From Mesostigma viride (lineage: Eukaryota > Streptophyta > Mesostigmatophyceae > Mesostigmatales > Mesostigmataceae): a stretch of DNA of 64,000 bases. Positions 24,252 through 36,754 of the stretch are shown piece after piece (the first letter of the stretch is position 1; each line of letters begins with the position of its first letter). Location of the stretch: contig RPFO01001264.1 in assembly GCA_009746045.1 (NCBI GenBank), positions 1-64,000 of the forward strand, read 5' to 3'. The notes under the pieces were generated by a model that was not told the origin of the DNA, ran no database searches, and saw nothing but the letters and a program-made list of their open reading frames with translations. The position numbers and the translations under genes were made by a program.

Positions 24252-26070
24252 GCCAGCTCGCCCGGGCTTGGTTGGACGAGGTGGACAGCCTTGAGAGCAC
24301 GTGCTTCGTTGTGAGCACTTGCCTTTCAGCCGTGATTTGCAAACGAGTTCCTTGTCCTGAATTGTAAAGCTCGATTCATGCTCTTTTAAGGAAGTGTATA
24401 ATATTATCCAGATCATGTATATATTTAGATCTAGACCTGAGTTCAAATAACATTTCTTAGAGGGCTGAGATGCGCGAGGTCCAGCATACATGTATATATC
24501 CATGGAGACATGTTACAAACTCAAATGTTTCATTGTACGTACCACTAGCTCGTCGACGGGGGTATCCCATGTAATGTATGATTTATGAATTAATTAATCG
24601 CTTAATTGTACAATTTAAATGGATCATGAACTTGTCAAGTGGCCTAATTTGGTTTATTTGGTTCATCATTTATTGATCTCAATCATTCTTAATTGAATCT
24701 CGAGCAATAGCAATCGTGAAGCAGATCCTAATCATGTGATTCGCATAATGAGAATAGGCAACAAGTGCTACTTTGAGGAATGCGGGGTTGGTCAGGTTAT
24801 TATAGAGCTAGAGCTACAAACGGCACATATACTGCAAACTTTGCGCTCCAGGCATGGAATTTCAAAAGTACCAAAATTGGAGCAGTAGATGTTGGGGACG
24901 CCCAGACGAAACTACCACGGACAAACAGGTCTGCAGGAAAAGAGATGCTCCCCTTATGCTGCCACATTCGCATGAAGTTTTCGCATCCACTCACGGCAAA
25001 CGCCATTCAATCTGCCCATATGTATACCGCCACGGAACAGACCGCAAAAGCATCCAGCAACACAGTGGCAGCATGGGCATGCGTGTTAGTTGTGAGGCAT
25101 GCACACATACCGGAAGCTAGTAAATACCTGGAGGCTTGAACCCTTCGAAGGTCAACATGTCCTCAATTCGTTGGGAGCCATCACAGCTACCGAACAGAAC
25201 AGGGATCCTGAACATTCATGATCTTCCTACGAAATTATTGACTGGATTATCCCATAACAACGCCACAAATGTCCGACCCTCGGTTGCAGTCAAACCCCCC
25301 AACTAGGAAAATACGACAGAAGTATGAAGTTAAGAGACGAAGCACATGTTCTGTTGGCAAAGAATACACTTCTTGCCATAGAATTAGGAGAAAAAGCGCT
25401 TGCGGGCAGACACAACCGCGAGCCTAGCCGGCCTCCTGGCTCTGACCACTAACAGAAAAGTGGGCAGGCGAAATAAGCAGCTTTCTGGGCAGGTAAATGG
25501 TATATTAACTAATCAATTAATTAAACTCGTGCTCCGATTGGGGAGTCACGGAGCATTAACGCCGATGGATGGATGGCATATGGACAGTTAAATGGGCGGT
25601 ACATGGGCAGGAAATGGGCAGGCAAGTGGGGGCACCTGAATGGTCGGACGGACGAAATGGACATTGGGAGAGGGAGGATGGATGGCTGTATGGACCTGAG
25701 CCCCCCGCGAGGATCCAACGCGAAAAAGACTCAGACGGTACGGCCCAAAGGCTAAGTGGGCATATTTGTACCCGGCTTTCACAGTCACTATCAGAGCAGC
25801 TATCTAGCTGAAATATAAGTTACCGCCCTATCAATCACGCCCTATCAATCATATAATTGCCAATGCTGTCACTGTGCTGCAAGCTGGCTAGCTGGGTGGA
25901 ATGAACAGCGTGCGCTTATCGATTACCACCACTGTCACCCTCCTGAGGGCTAGCCAGCCGGACAACGAGTATAGTGAATTGTTGGCGAGCTCTTTGTTAA
26001 ATACCATCGTTGTCACTGCCGTGCAACCTGGCTAGCTGGCTAGCTGGATGTGAAGAACAGCTCGCAATTT
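24252..26070. other. Intergenic, no gene recognised
   Basis: AT-rich 3' flank of the transposase-like gene followed by unique sequence. Short frames at 24780-25139 and 25400-25811 show no recognisable motif. It contains a 45-bp retroposon tail at about 25513-25557 and several gctagctggctagct words near 25890-26050. It probably includes the 3' untranslated region of the minus-strand gene ending at 26071. Confidence 0.6.
25513..25562 (-). mobile_element. Extremely 5'-truncated copy of the LINE-like element tail
   Basis: On the minus strand it reads the last bases of the element described at 44943-46917: the hairpin region with gtgactccccaatcggagca and a (TTAA)n-like tail. It is directly preceded by a short CCATCCATCC run, as are the full copies. 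Such extreme 5' truncation is normal for target-primed reverse transcription. Confidence 0.7.
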
Positions 26071-28748
26071 TCACATACCGTCGCTGTCGCTGTCCATAAT
26101 CTGCTGCCGGGAAGGCTTGTTTTTTCTGCGCGCCGGCACCGCCGCCGCCTCCAATTCAACGCCCATCTCAGCATCATCAGCATCATCCTCTCCTCCTCCA
26201 CTGCCGCCACCCTTTCCCCCCTTGCCCTTGGCCTCCCTGGATTCCTTCGCCGAGCCTTCTACTCCCTCCTCCGCCTCCTCTCCGTCGCCCCCCTCATCAT
26301 CACTCTCTTCTCGCTCATCTTCTTCTTCGTCGTCATCGGCACCGCTGGGAGAAGCCACGCGTTCGCTGGCCACTTTCCCTCCTCCCGGTCGTCCCGGCTG
26401 GCTTCCTTTCTTCTTACTGGCTGGTTTTGTCTTTGCTTTGGGTTCGTCCTCCCCGCTGCTGCCGCCCACATCATCTGCACACACACAAGGAACAGCGTCA
26501 CAGCCAGCACATGACAACCAGGCCAAAGGTGAAGAGGTGAGGGATGGCTATACGACCCATATACTCTTACACTCGATGAAGACTCCCAATGTTTAGAAAG
26601 TACGGGTCTCTATTTACCTGCACTAATAGTAGAATTGCAGTGGCAATAAAAGGTAGCACAAAGATTCAGCTAAAATAATAGGGTTGGTTCGGATTTCCCC
26701 TTATCTTAAAGTCGGGTGTAGGAGTGTGCAGCTTAAATCCAGTGGTCATGGCCCAACAAACTGGACGAAGCAATACCATGGGCTCTAGTCGAAACTGAGA
26801 TGTGGACCCACATCTGGGCATCCCAGTCGGCCTGTCAGGGGAAGAGGGTTGGGGAGGAGGGCCAAGGGGGCAGGTTGGTTGACGTGTATGTGTGTGCATG
26901 TGTATGTGTATGTGTGTGCACGTGTGCGTTTGTTTGCGTGTGTGTGTGCATGTGTATGTGTATGTGTGTGTATGTGTGTGCACGTGTGCGTTTGTTTGTG
27001 TGAGTGTGCGTGTGTGTGCATGTGCATGTGCATGTGTATGTGTATGTGTATGTGTGTATGTGTGTGCACGTGTGCGTTTGTTTGTGTGAGTGTGTGTGTG
27101 TGTGTGCGCACGTGTTTTTATTTTATTTTTATTTATTTATTTATTTATGTATTTTCCTTTGTGTGTATGTGTGTGTGTGCACGTGTGTCCGTGGAAGTTG
27201 TGGGTGGGTGGGTGGGTGGGTTGGGAGGATGGGTGGCACCACGAATGCTATGCTCCAGTACGCATTCCTGAGCACATTGCACAACCAGCTGGGCTGCAGC
27301 CAACCAACACAGCAGCTTTGTGGAGCCTACCATGTCTAGAGGGGCGTTGATACCCTTTGGAGGGCTGTCCTGTGACTTGAGGCTTGTCTAATTTTACACG
27401 CCCATACCAACACAGGGTGGCTGGTACACTGAACGTCGCCAGCACAAACTTCGACCATAACCGTCACCAGCAGCAAACTCACCACCCTCCTCGTCCTCCT
27501 CCTCCTCCTCCTCCTCCTCCTCCTCCTCCTCCTCGCTGGGCACCTTGGCCCCTTTCCCCCCCCGCCCCCGCTTCTTGGCCGGCGTGTCATCATCCCCACT
27601 GATCTCCCCACTGCCAGACCAATCCTCACTACTTTCCACCGACACCTCCACGTCGGAAGACCCTGAGGAAGACCGGTCCTCGCTCTCCTCCTCCTCTTCA
27701 TCCTCTGCCAGGGACGTCCCTGCGCCGTCCGTGCCGGATCCCGCCGCGAGCCGAGCCCGCTTGACACCCTTCAGCGCGCCTCCATCCTTCTTCCCGCTGC
27801 CACCGCTGCCGCTGCTGCTGGTGGCCCCAAACAGGCTCTTGTTGAGAATGCTCGCTGCGCCGCCCCCTCGCGTCCGGCGGGGCCCCTGGAGGATCTGCGC
27901 AGGGTTGATCCCCTCCAGATCCTTTTCGGTCTCCTTGCGGCGATGATAGCTCTGCACCTCTGCAACGTTCCATGGCCAGGCGCGGACCCATTTTCACGGC
28001 AGCGTGTGCGGAAGCAGCGTTACAACCAGGCCAGGCCAGCTTGAGCCAGGCCAGATGGAGCCAGGCACTTTGATGCAAGTCCGGTGGCAATGTAAGAGTT
28101 GGCCACCATATAACGGAGGGTGCGGCAAGTCCCCGAACTTCATGCTATCCACCGCAGGGACATCATCAGGGGGGTGGTATAAAGCGCGATCCGCTAGATA
28201 GGGGTGTCACAGCGCTGTAGTTGGCGCCAGTGTGAGCTAGTATGGCAATACGGCAATACGGCAATACCCCCCCCCCCCCCCCCCCCCCCCGTATTGTACA
28301 ATACGGCATATTTACCATGTAATACAGCGTATTTGCTCACACTGGACTTGGCGCTTTGGCTTGTTGGGATCTAAAGCAACCCACGGCTACACAACGAATG
28401 GCAGGCAACAGCCAGCAACACATGGCAAAACAACTAATCACAGGCAACAGGCAGCAAGACCTCCTGTGTGCTAGTACATGCACTCGTGTGCACCTACCCT
28501 TGACCTTTAGGTTATGTGGCATGCCTTAATGACCCAGCCAAAAGTAGACCTACCCTGAATCTTTGGTTTGTGAGTGATGGCTTGGAAGATCCAGCCACAA
28601 ACAGACCTACCCCTGATTTTTGGGTTGTGGGGAATGCCCTCCTGGTCCAGCCAGCGGTACACGGTCGCCAGCGCCTCCGACTTGCTCAGGTCGGGTGACC
28701 GGATCTTCTTCCACAGGGCGGGCGTGAGGAACCTTGGAAATGCATCCA

Positions 28749-28779
<31 letters not shown>

Positions 28780-31700
28780 ATGGTAGACCAAGCAGATTCG
28801 GGAGTTTGGTAGACCAAGCAAATGTGGGGTTCAAGCCCATGCACGCGCGTGGAGAAAATGTGCTGGATTTCAAACAGAACACAAAAAATGCCCCACGCTC
28901 CCCAGCCACCTTCTCAAAAAGCACACAACAAGTGGCGGTAAAGATGAGTGCTTGAGCGGCTTGAGAAAGATCACCGAAAGCCTCAAAAGCAGAGCGGTTT
29001 CAGTAGCAGTCCATTCCCATGAAAAAAATAGCTACGTTGTCAACAGTACAGACTAGCCAAACAGATTTTTCACCGTCCACTGACAAAGGGTGAAAATATT
29101 GTTCAGGTACAGTCATTCACGCTGGGTTGGGTTTGCTGGATGGTTCAGGTCAGCCCAACTGAAGGCGTGAACCCAACTTAAGGCGTGAATGCCGTACTCA
29201 ATTGTACTACTTTTAACTAAACATACAAAAATACGCATCTGAACTGATTTTGAACTAAGGATGACGAAATCCTAGGCGACCTAGCTGAAGGCGTGAACCC
29301 AAATTAAGGCTTGGATGACTCTAATGGCACCCATGAATTGTATACAGAAGAAAAGGAGTAAACATGGAAGTCAGGGAAAAGAGAGAGGGGCAGATGCAAT
29401 AAACCTAAGGGTGGAGAGCCAGGGGACAAGCACACAAAGCTAGGGCATGGTGAGCAAGGGGAGCGAGCATGGGGTCGGGGCGGGGGGGCCAGAAGACAGG
29501 CAAGGGAGGGTTACGGGGGGGTTGTGGCTCAAAAGAAAAGGGAGCGCAAGCAAGGGGAGGGGAAGAGGGCTGAAGGGAGGATGAGGGGCACTTACTTTAC
29601 TTTGGCTTTCTTGAACACGGCATGGATCTCCTCCACTCGCTCGGGGATGGGCTGGTGGGTAGGGGACGGGCAACAGCATCAGATATGGATGCGACAGCCA
29701 TAGCAGATAGCCATGCGAAAGTACGGTATACCCACAAGGAATGGAGTATGAGTTGAAAATTCCGTCACCGTGACTATGCAAAGATAACCATGAGATGACT
29801 ACACTGATGTAATTCTTTTTTTTGGAAAGCGGTTGCCCACTCCAAAGACCCACTGCTTGGATGCGCGGTGGCCGCGCACATCCCACAAAGGCATTTGGAA
29901 TTTCGCGACACCTCTACTGCAGATGGCAGCACACCCCTAATCCGCATGGCAGCATACCCGGAGCTCCTTGCTGGCTGCTGGCGCCCGCCTCTTCTTGCGC
30001 CAGTCACTCGACCCCTCATCATCGTCCTCACTCCCACTCTCTTCCTTCACCACCTTCTTGGTCTGCTTGGAGCGCACTGCCTGCGTTTTCACCACCTTCT
30101 TGTCCCTCCCCTTGCTCACGGTGGCGGTCTTGGTGGCCTTAGACACCCTTGTGGTGGCCGACTTCTTGACCACCGGCGATGAGGACGGAGACTCTTCCTC
30201 CTCCTCGTCCTCGTCCTCATCTTCCTCCTCTTCCTCCTCGTCACCAGCACTGGGTTCTTCTTCCCCTTTCTCGCCCTCGGGCTCGCCCGCGTCGTCGCCA
30301 CCGTCATCGTCTTTCTTGGCCGGTGGATTCTCGTGGAGGTAATCCACGATGTGCTGCGGCCCGCCACCGCCAATTTTTTTATCATTGAATTAAGCCCGAC
30401 GCAGACACCCAAATGGTCACATGCCACCCGATATGCCACAAGACCAATGGAAAACACACGCGCGCAGAAGAGGAGCTTTGTGAGAAGGAGATATGCAATG
30501 CGTTCTCCCCCGAGGCGCGCACATAAATGAATGAATGCTAGACGTTCGAACGTACAAGCATGCACGCGGGAGCATCCATGCACCCGTGAAGAACTTTACA
30601 ATTATAATTATGTTTATCATTTTGTTTCTTCTTCTTCTTCATCTTGTTTTAATTTTCTTAACAAAAAGAGAGTGAGTGGGTGGGTGGGTGGGTGGGTGGG
30701 TGGGTGGGTGGGTGGGTGGGTGGGTGGGTGGGTGGGTGGGTGGGTGGGTGGGTGGGTGGGTGGGTGGGTGGGTGGGTGGGTGGGTGGGTGGGTGGGTGGG
30801 TGGGTGGGTGGGTGGGTGGGTGGGTGGGTGGGTGGGTGGGTGGGTGGGTGGGTGGGTGGGTGGGTGGATGGGTGGTGGGTGGGTGGGTGGGTGGGTGGGT
30901 GGGTGGGTGGGTGGTGGGTGGTGGGTGGGTGGGTGGGTGGGTGGGTGGGTGGGTGGGTGGGTGGGTGGGTGGGTGGGGCTGCAACGTGGGCAGTCCCATT
31001 CTTACACACACATTGAGGGTGGGGCATAATAATGGGGAAATGCACACACACCACAAGCATGGAAACATATACCTGCAACTCCATGTTTGAAATCCTTCAC
31101 ATTTTAAATCGACAGAAAGGTTGGAATGAGCGGGCGTCTGGAGCTGAAACGACTCAGGTAGGTGGGAGGCCATGCTTGCTAGAAGCGTGCGTTCCAGAAT
31201 TGAGTTTTAGTGAGCAGGACGCACAGCCTAGTTACTGCGGTGGCAAAGCCAGGGCATGGCGAGGACTGCAGGTGGTGAGTAGTGAGGGTGGCCAGCAACA
31301 ACAACACAAAATGCTGGAGAACAGACCTGTGTCAATAAGACAACCTACATGGCTGGTGACGCATGGGCCCTGACATTGAACGGTGTCCTCCATGTGAGCA
31401 CCCAGGCACACACTTGGGTGATGTGACAGCGAAAAGTATAAAACAGGCCACATGCATCGAATGTGCTCATGCTCTGACCACCGCCTTACTCCTGGCTTAT
31501 GGCATAATTAACAAATTAATTGACAATCACGTAGAAGCACGTCACCACCCTGGAGCCATACCAAAAGGCATAGTGGCTTGAGCCAAGGTTGAGCCCTGAT
31601 TATAGCCTTTGTTTCAATGGCTCATCTTCTGATAAGGTTGGCCAGAATCGATGGATTTGATAGCCTGTACATAGACAACATGAACCACAACCGTGCAAAG

Positions 31701-32577
31701 GCTTCGCGTAACCGCACACCACAGAAAGCTCCATCCACATGAAAAGAATTGAAGCTTTATCCCAAGGAATAGGATGAAGCTTTATCCCAAGGAAAAGCAC
31801 CGGACACGCAGCTTCCAAGATGAGAGACCAGGCCGCGCCATGGGGCAGCCCGCCACACACCTCCTGAACCAGCGCCTTGACGACTGCCTTTGACTCTGGC
31901 TCGGACAACGCCCCTGTGTCGAGCCCCATCACGCCCTCCTGCACGGCAAGGCATGTGATAGAGCAAACGGTGTGGCTTGTGCATGCATGAGTGGTGGCAC
32001 CAGCGGCGGCGTAAGGGGTGGCAGGTGCAGCGGCAAAAGGGGTGGCTCAAGCGGGGCCATAGCAAGTGATGTGTTTCCGGGTTGGGGGACAGAAAAGCTG
32101 TGGGGGAGGGTAGTGGTTTCTCGACAGTTGCGAACAAAGTGCGAAAACAAAAAAACATGCTGTAAAGCGAAAACATATGCTGTGAAGGGCTGAAGAAAGA
32201 TCAACAAAGGGGGGGACTCAGTTGAGCCAGTGCAACATAACTATACAGTATACAGTATACCGTATACCGTATGCCGTATACGGTATATGGTAAACGGTAT
32301 ATGGTATACGGTATATGGTATACGGTATATGGTATACGGTATACGGTATACGGTATAGATGTGCATATAGCAGTACTGCAACATAAGCATACGTGAGCCA
32401 GTGCAACACGACTATGTTGGACAGCCCCAACATCACGTACCACACTAAGCTGTGGTCACGACATACAGACTATCGATTCCCGAGCTTGGCAAGGGCCACA
32501 CTTTCCTTCTTAGGTCCAATTGCCCGGACCCAGTCCCCATGCCTGATGTGATGAAAAAACATACACGCACACACACA

Positions 32578-32660
<83 letters not shown>

Positions 32661-33247
32661 TGGGCGGTGCCACCAGGACGGTCTTAAAACATTCCTACTT
32701 GTCCATATTCGCCAGAAGTGTTTTCTCCACACTAGGATGCCTAAAAAAATTCCTACCTGTCCATATTCATCAGCCGTGTTTTCTCCACACGTGGCCAGCT
32801 ATCATGACACGGCCGGTCAAGCAACCCCCAGAACAATTAGGGGGGGGGAATATGGGACTGGTATTTCATACGGGTGCAACCACCCGCGTATTGGCTCACA
32901 GGGGAACTAGCCAATGGCTGTACCGGCTTCCCTAGAAATAAATATCCTTGGGAAAAGGATTCCTGACAAGGACAGAGACAGCATCTGCCAGTGGAGTAGC
33001 TTATGGCCAAACAAAGTGGCTCGTGGCTAATTCAGAACCTTATCAAGTGACAAGAGGTAGTTCCACATCCGTACAATAGCCGTTGCGCGTGCCTCACCAG
33101 GTCTCGCAGCACTCGCGTCCATACCGTGAGGACCGTTGGTCATAACGAATAGCCTATAAACATGAATAGCATGCTGCGCTAGCAACCAACCACAGCCACC
33201 ACCCGTGCCTCACCAGGTCTCGCAGAACCTGCTTGAGTGTCAGGGAG
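26071..33247 (-). CDS. HIRIP3/CHZ-like histone chaperone with DEK_C-like domain (5' end not found)
   Basis: Minus-strand exons 33214-33247, 31861-31938, 29958-30353, 29596-29651, 28611-28732, 27483-27959 and 26071-26474 (TGA at the low end). All six junctions use GT/AG and match in phase, giving about 521 residues. The first two exons join as [19 protein letters not shown].. up to [10 protein letters not shown], resembling a DEK_C helical domain. A Glu/Asp-rich and Lys-rich linker follows. Exons 29596-27959 join to read [39 protein letters not shown] and [18 protein letters not shown], then NPAQIL and RRTRG. This is the conserved pattern of HIRIP3/CHZ proteins, which chaperone H2A-H2B in the nucleus. 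The C-terminus is acidic with a run of about 13 Glu and ends DSDSDGM. The first coding exon, including the first DEK_C helix, was not located. The acceptor at 30354 has a weak pyrimidine tract. A GTATGT right before the stop could be a further donor. Confidence 0.8.
26884..27150. repeat. TG-rich compound microsatellite
   Basis: Runs of TGTGTG, TGTATG and TGCATG with cgtgtgcgtttgtttg repeated three times, ending in an ATTT run. It lies in the intron between coding exons 26071-26474 and 27483-27959. Confidence 0.95.
28227..28345. mobile_element. 119-bp hAT-like MITE with poly-C core
   Basis: Starts CCAGTGTGAGC and ends GCTCACACTGG. It is flanked by agttggcg (28219-28226) and acttggcg (28346-28353), an 8-bp duplication with one mismatch, as expected for hAT elements. 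Inside are ggcaatac repeats and about 24 consecutive C. It lies within the histone-chaperone gene's intron between exons 28611-28732 and 27483-27959. Confidence 0.75.
28751..28780. repeat. Poly-G tract next to a splice acceptor
   Basis: About 28 G on the plus strand, which is poly-C on the minus strand. It lies about 18 bases upstream of the acceptor of exon 28611-28732 and may act as its pyrimidine tract. Confidence 0.9.
30672..30976. repeat. (GGGT)n microsatellite, about 300 bp
   Basis: Nearly pure GGGT with a few GGT and GGAT interruptions after 30865. It lies in the intron between exons 29958-30353 and 31861-31938. The WVGG and THPP frames here are artefacts. Confidence 0.97.
32248..32358. 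repeat. Palindromic TATACGG/CCGTATA array
   Basis: Alternating tataccgtat and atacggtat units form an inverted repeat: the first third carries CCGTATA and the rest TATACGG. It could fold into a long hairpin. Intronic. Confidence 0.9.
32570..32659. repeat. (AC)n dinucleotide repeat
   Basis: About 90 bp, with cgc interruptions at the left end. Intronic. Confidence 0.97.
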
Positions 33248-35030
33248 CTGAGCACAGGCAGAGGCACGGAGCAGGGCAAGCAGCACACAGGAGCAGGACA
33301 GCAGCTCTCAAGATCAGGACACCGGCCAGGAGCAGCCATCAACGAAAGAATAGTTTCCCCCCCAAAAAATCAGGACATCCACCGGGAAGAGGACAACTGT
33401 AGGACTAATGATATGTAAAGCTAGGAGCCATGGATGCAAATTACTTAGCTGAAGATTAGCATTACCAATAAGCTTGGATAACCACCAGGAACCAGGGTGG
33501 CAGATAAAAAAGCCTCCAGAAAAAGCCTCCAGAAAAAAAAGATAGCAAGTGGCCTCCAGAGAAACAGCAAGCAGCATCATATGAACATGACTAGCAGCAC
33601 ACATTTCCCTGGCACTGACAGTAGCCAGCAGCTTGTTTAGCAACGGTCTTCGGAATGCAAGACCCAAAAGCGCACAATACCCGCGAGGGTGGCCTCACCC
33701 TTTGACCGCACATTTGCGGTCAGGATTCAGCATGGCCCAACATGGGTTGCGAAATAGGAAACTGCCTGGCAGTAACCACCAGTGGATTACTATCGATTTT
33801 TATATCGAGCAGAATCAAATTATTAAATAAACAATTGTAGATATTGTATATTTGGTAATCTTCGGGGACAGAAAATACAGCACAATCAAACGAAGCCTGG
33901 CATGTCGTAGCAAACATTTCTGCCCTACTCCCAGGCTCCTGCTTCCTTCTGGGGGCCGGGGACGAAGGTGGGAGATGGGGGTGTAGCAGGGGAAGGGCTC
34001 AAAGCAGTTGTGACCGTGGACGGGGAGTCTTTCAACACCAGCACGCCAGGAAGTCAAATCTAGGCATGAAAAAAGAGGGCAGAACCCCACGAGCAATGAT
34101 TGATGGATGCCTGGCAGCGATGTTGCTTAGCTATGTTGCACAAATGCGTTTTGCGGGGGGCAGGCAAGGTGCCGTCATGAGGAAGTGGGTGGAGAACTGG
34201 GGGGTTGAGGATGCTCAGAGTTTGCGTACTGAAGGCAGGCACGCAATCTGTTGATTGCAAGTTATGAGCAGACTGGGAAACGGGCTCCAAAATGACGTCG
34301 CAGCTGCAGCGACGCCTCTAACCAGGGTACTGTGGCAAGCGAGCGTTGTTTTCCGACGTTCGATTGAAAAGCTTTTTCACGTCACCATCTGCGATACCTG
34401 GCATCCTCGCGGTAACTCTCCACGCGCTTTTGAAAAGCGTCTTCGATCGCTTTGGCCGACGCCATTTTTATAACCCGGCTGCGCTTTTTCGAGCTAAAAT
34501 TCGTTTGCCTACTGGTGTGTCTTAGCTAATTCTCCTGCAGCGGTCCACTTCAAGCAGCAATCCTGGCTGGAACACAATTCATATCCTGAGCTGCCGGCTA
34601 GCCCACCAAAAGCGAAGAGCGTCAAGCATGCTTGGAAATCGCGTAGATATGGGGCCTTGTCACTGTCCTCAGTTGTCGCTTCCTTATTACAATGCCTTGC
34701 GTCAACCAGAGCACACCGACCATGCCAAAATATAAATCTGTGCAAGGCTAGGCTACTTACGTCCCGACTCCCGCCACAGGAGAACTCGGCAAGGCACCAG
34801 TGATGCCCGATGTCACCCGCCATCTCGCGCCAAAATTGAAACTTGCGCGATGAGTATACGCCAATCAGTAACAAGATCAACGCTGTTGCCCGGAAAAAGT
34901 TACGTTTGTCCTGGTCGCCCCTCGAATTCTTCCGACTGCCGGGAACTGACTGAAATACTACTGCATCTGGCATCAACATCGCGGGTCGCGGGATCTTTCA
35001 TCTTTGTTGACGAGCTTATAAAATATGTAA
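33248..35030. other. Upstream region of the chaperone gene; no exon assigned
   Basis: The missing 5' exon(s) of the minus-strand chaperone gene should lie here. Two weak candidates were seen. One is a short ATG frame ending in a phase-compatible GTGAGG donor (minus strand, about 33699-33733). The other is ATGGCGGGTGACATCG near 34822 with a GTAAGT donor in the wrong phase. Neither supplies the expected first DEK_C helix. Nothing else is recognised. Confidence 0.5.
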
Positions 35031-35345
35031 GGCACGACTCACATGAGGCTCGGTGAACTCCGTCGGTGAACTCTTTGTGAACTGGGTCGACGGCCGGGTC
35101 GCCACCGGCGCTTCACCGGCCCTTCACTTCGAGTTCACGCACTCACATGGGTCGCAACGATGTAGTGAACTGCTCGCCGGTGAACTCGTTTGTGAACTGG
35201 CGGAGGCGCGGGAAGACAGCCCAGATTTCGCGGGAAAGGGCGCAAACGTCAAGCAAGTGCATGATGCATCCGGGCATGCTGGCTAATAACATGCACGTCT
35301 TGTCCAGCTGCAAACCACTACCTTCTGCACCACTAATTTGATAAA

Positions 35346-35836
35346 GTGCTGCAGAAATATGATAAAAACGCGCCGGTGACCTGTCGTGCATGTCGCTTTT
35401 CCAGCTACCTGTCTGCGTTCGAACGCAGACAGGTAGCTTTCTTTGCAAGTTTTTCCAGGTGTTGGTGCCAGTGCTTCTCTGTCGATATTGTTTCAAAGCC
35501 GGTTTGTTTATTGGCTGGGGACGACCCCAGAGCCGCCCGCCGTCACATGCACAAAACATGCCATATCTCGCTGGAGGCGTTCGGTTATTTACTGGAGAAA
35601 ATCGGCCCGATCAGCGAGCCGAATCTCCAGACAATGGCGGGCGCGGGCTCCGGTTGGACGTGGTAAGACCCGAGCAAATGCTCATTGGTGCATTAGAGTG
35701 GCTTTCTCATAGCTGCGACTATGGTACCTTGGAGCGTGCATATGGCATCGCTTCAAACACGTGGTCCAAAAATGGGGAACGCCCTGGCATTCTACGAGAA
35801 CTTGAAGATGCTTTCAACAGCAAACAGCAAGCGTAG
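35346..35836 (+). pseudogene. Harbinger-type transposase N-terminal fragment, frameshifted
   Basis: The first frame (to about 35640) reads CHISLEAFGYLLEKIGPISE. The second, shifted frame reads RPEQMLIGALEWLSHSCDYG and then LERAYGIASNTWSK. Together they match the usual N-terminal half of DDE_Tnp_4 transposases: a helix with 'F..LL', then 'P.E..L..LRWLA.G..Y..LA..FGIS..T.S'. A frameshift lies between 35620 and 35655. The frame ends at 35836, about 100 bp before the microsatellites, and the catalytic DDE half is missing. A 36-bp perfect palindrome sits upstream at 35403-35438. Confidence 0.7.
35403..35438. repeat. 36-bp perfect palindrome
   Basis: AGCTACCTGTCTGCGTTC followed immediately by its exact reverse complement, no loop. 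It lies in the Harbinger transposase region. Confidence 0.95.
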
Positions 35837-35939
35837 GTTCCGGTTGGACGCCTATGGTAACCTGGACTGTGTATACGTCGTCGCTCCAAACGCAATGCCC
35901 TGCCCACCCATACGTGCATGTGCACGTGTGGCATGTGGG

Positions 35940-36110
35940 CATGCACACGCACACGCACACGCACACGCACACGCACACGCACACGCACACGCACACGCAC
36001 ACGCACACGCACACGCACACGCACACGCACACGCACACGCACACGCACACGCACACGCACACGCACACGCACACGCACACGCACACGCACACGCACACGC
36101 ATACGTACAT
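35940..36110. repeat. (CACACG)n microsatellite
   Basis: About 28 nearly perfect hexamer units. Translations appear as HAHA or RTRT runs. Confidence 0.97.
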
Positions 36111-36120
36111 GCACATCTAG

Positions 36121-36754
<634 letters not shown>

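Noticed and set aside
24780..25139. 119-codon plus-strand frame.
   Set aside because: No recognisable motif, repeat or splice support; probably random.
33699..33733. Short ATG frame as the first exon of the chaperone gene.
   Set aside because: The phase fits, but the peptide lacks the first DEK_C helix and the donor context resembles nearby duplicated sequence; left unassigned.
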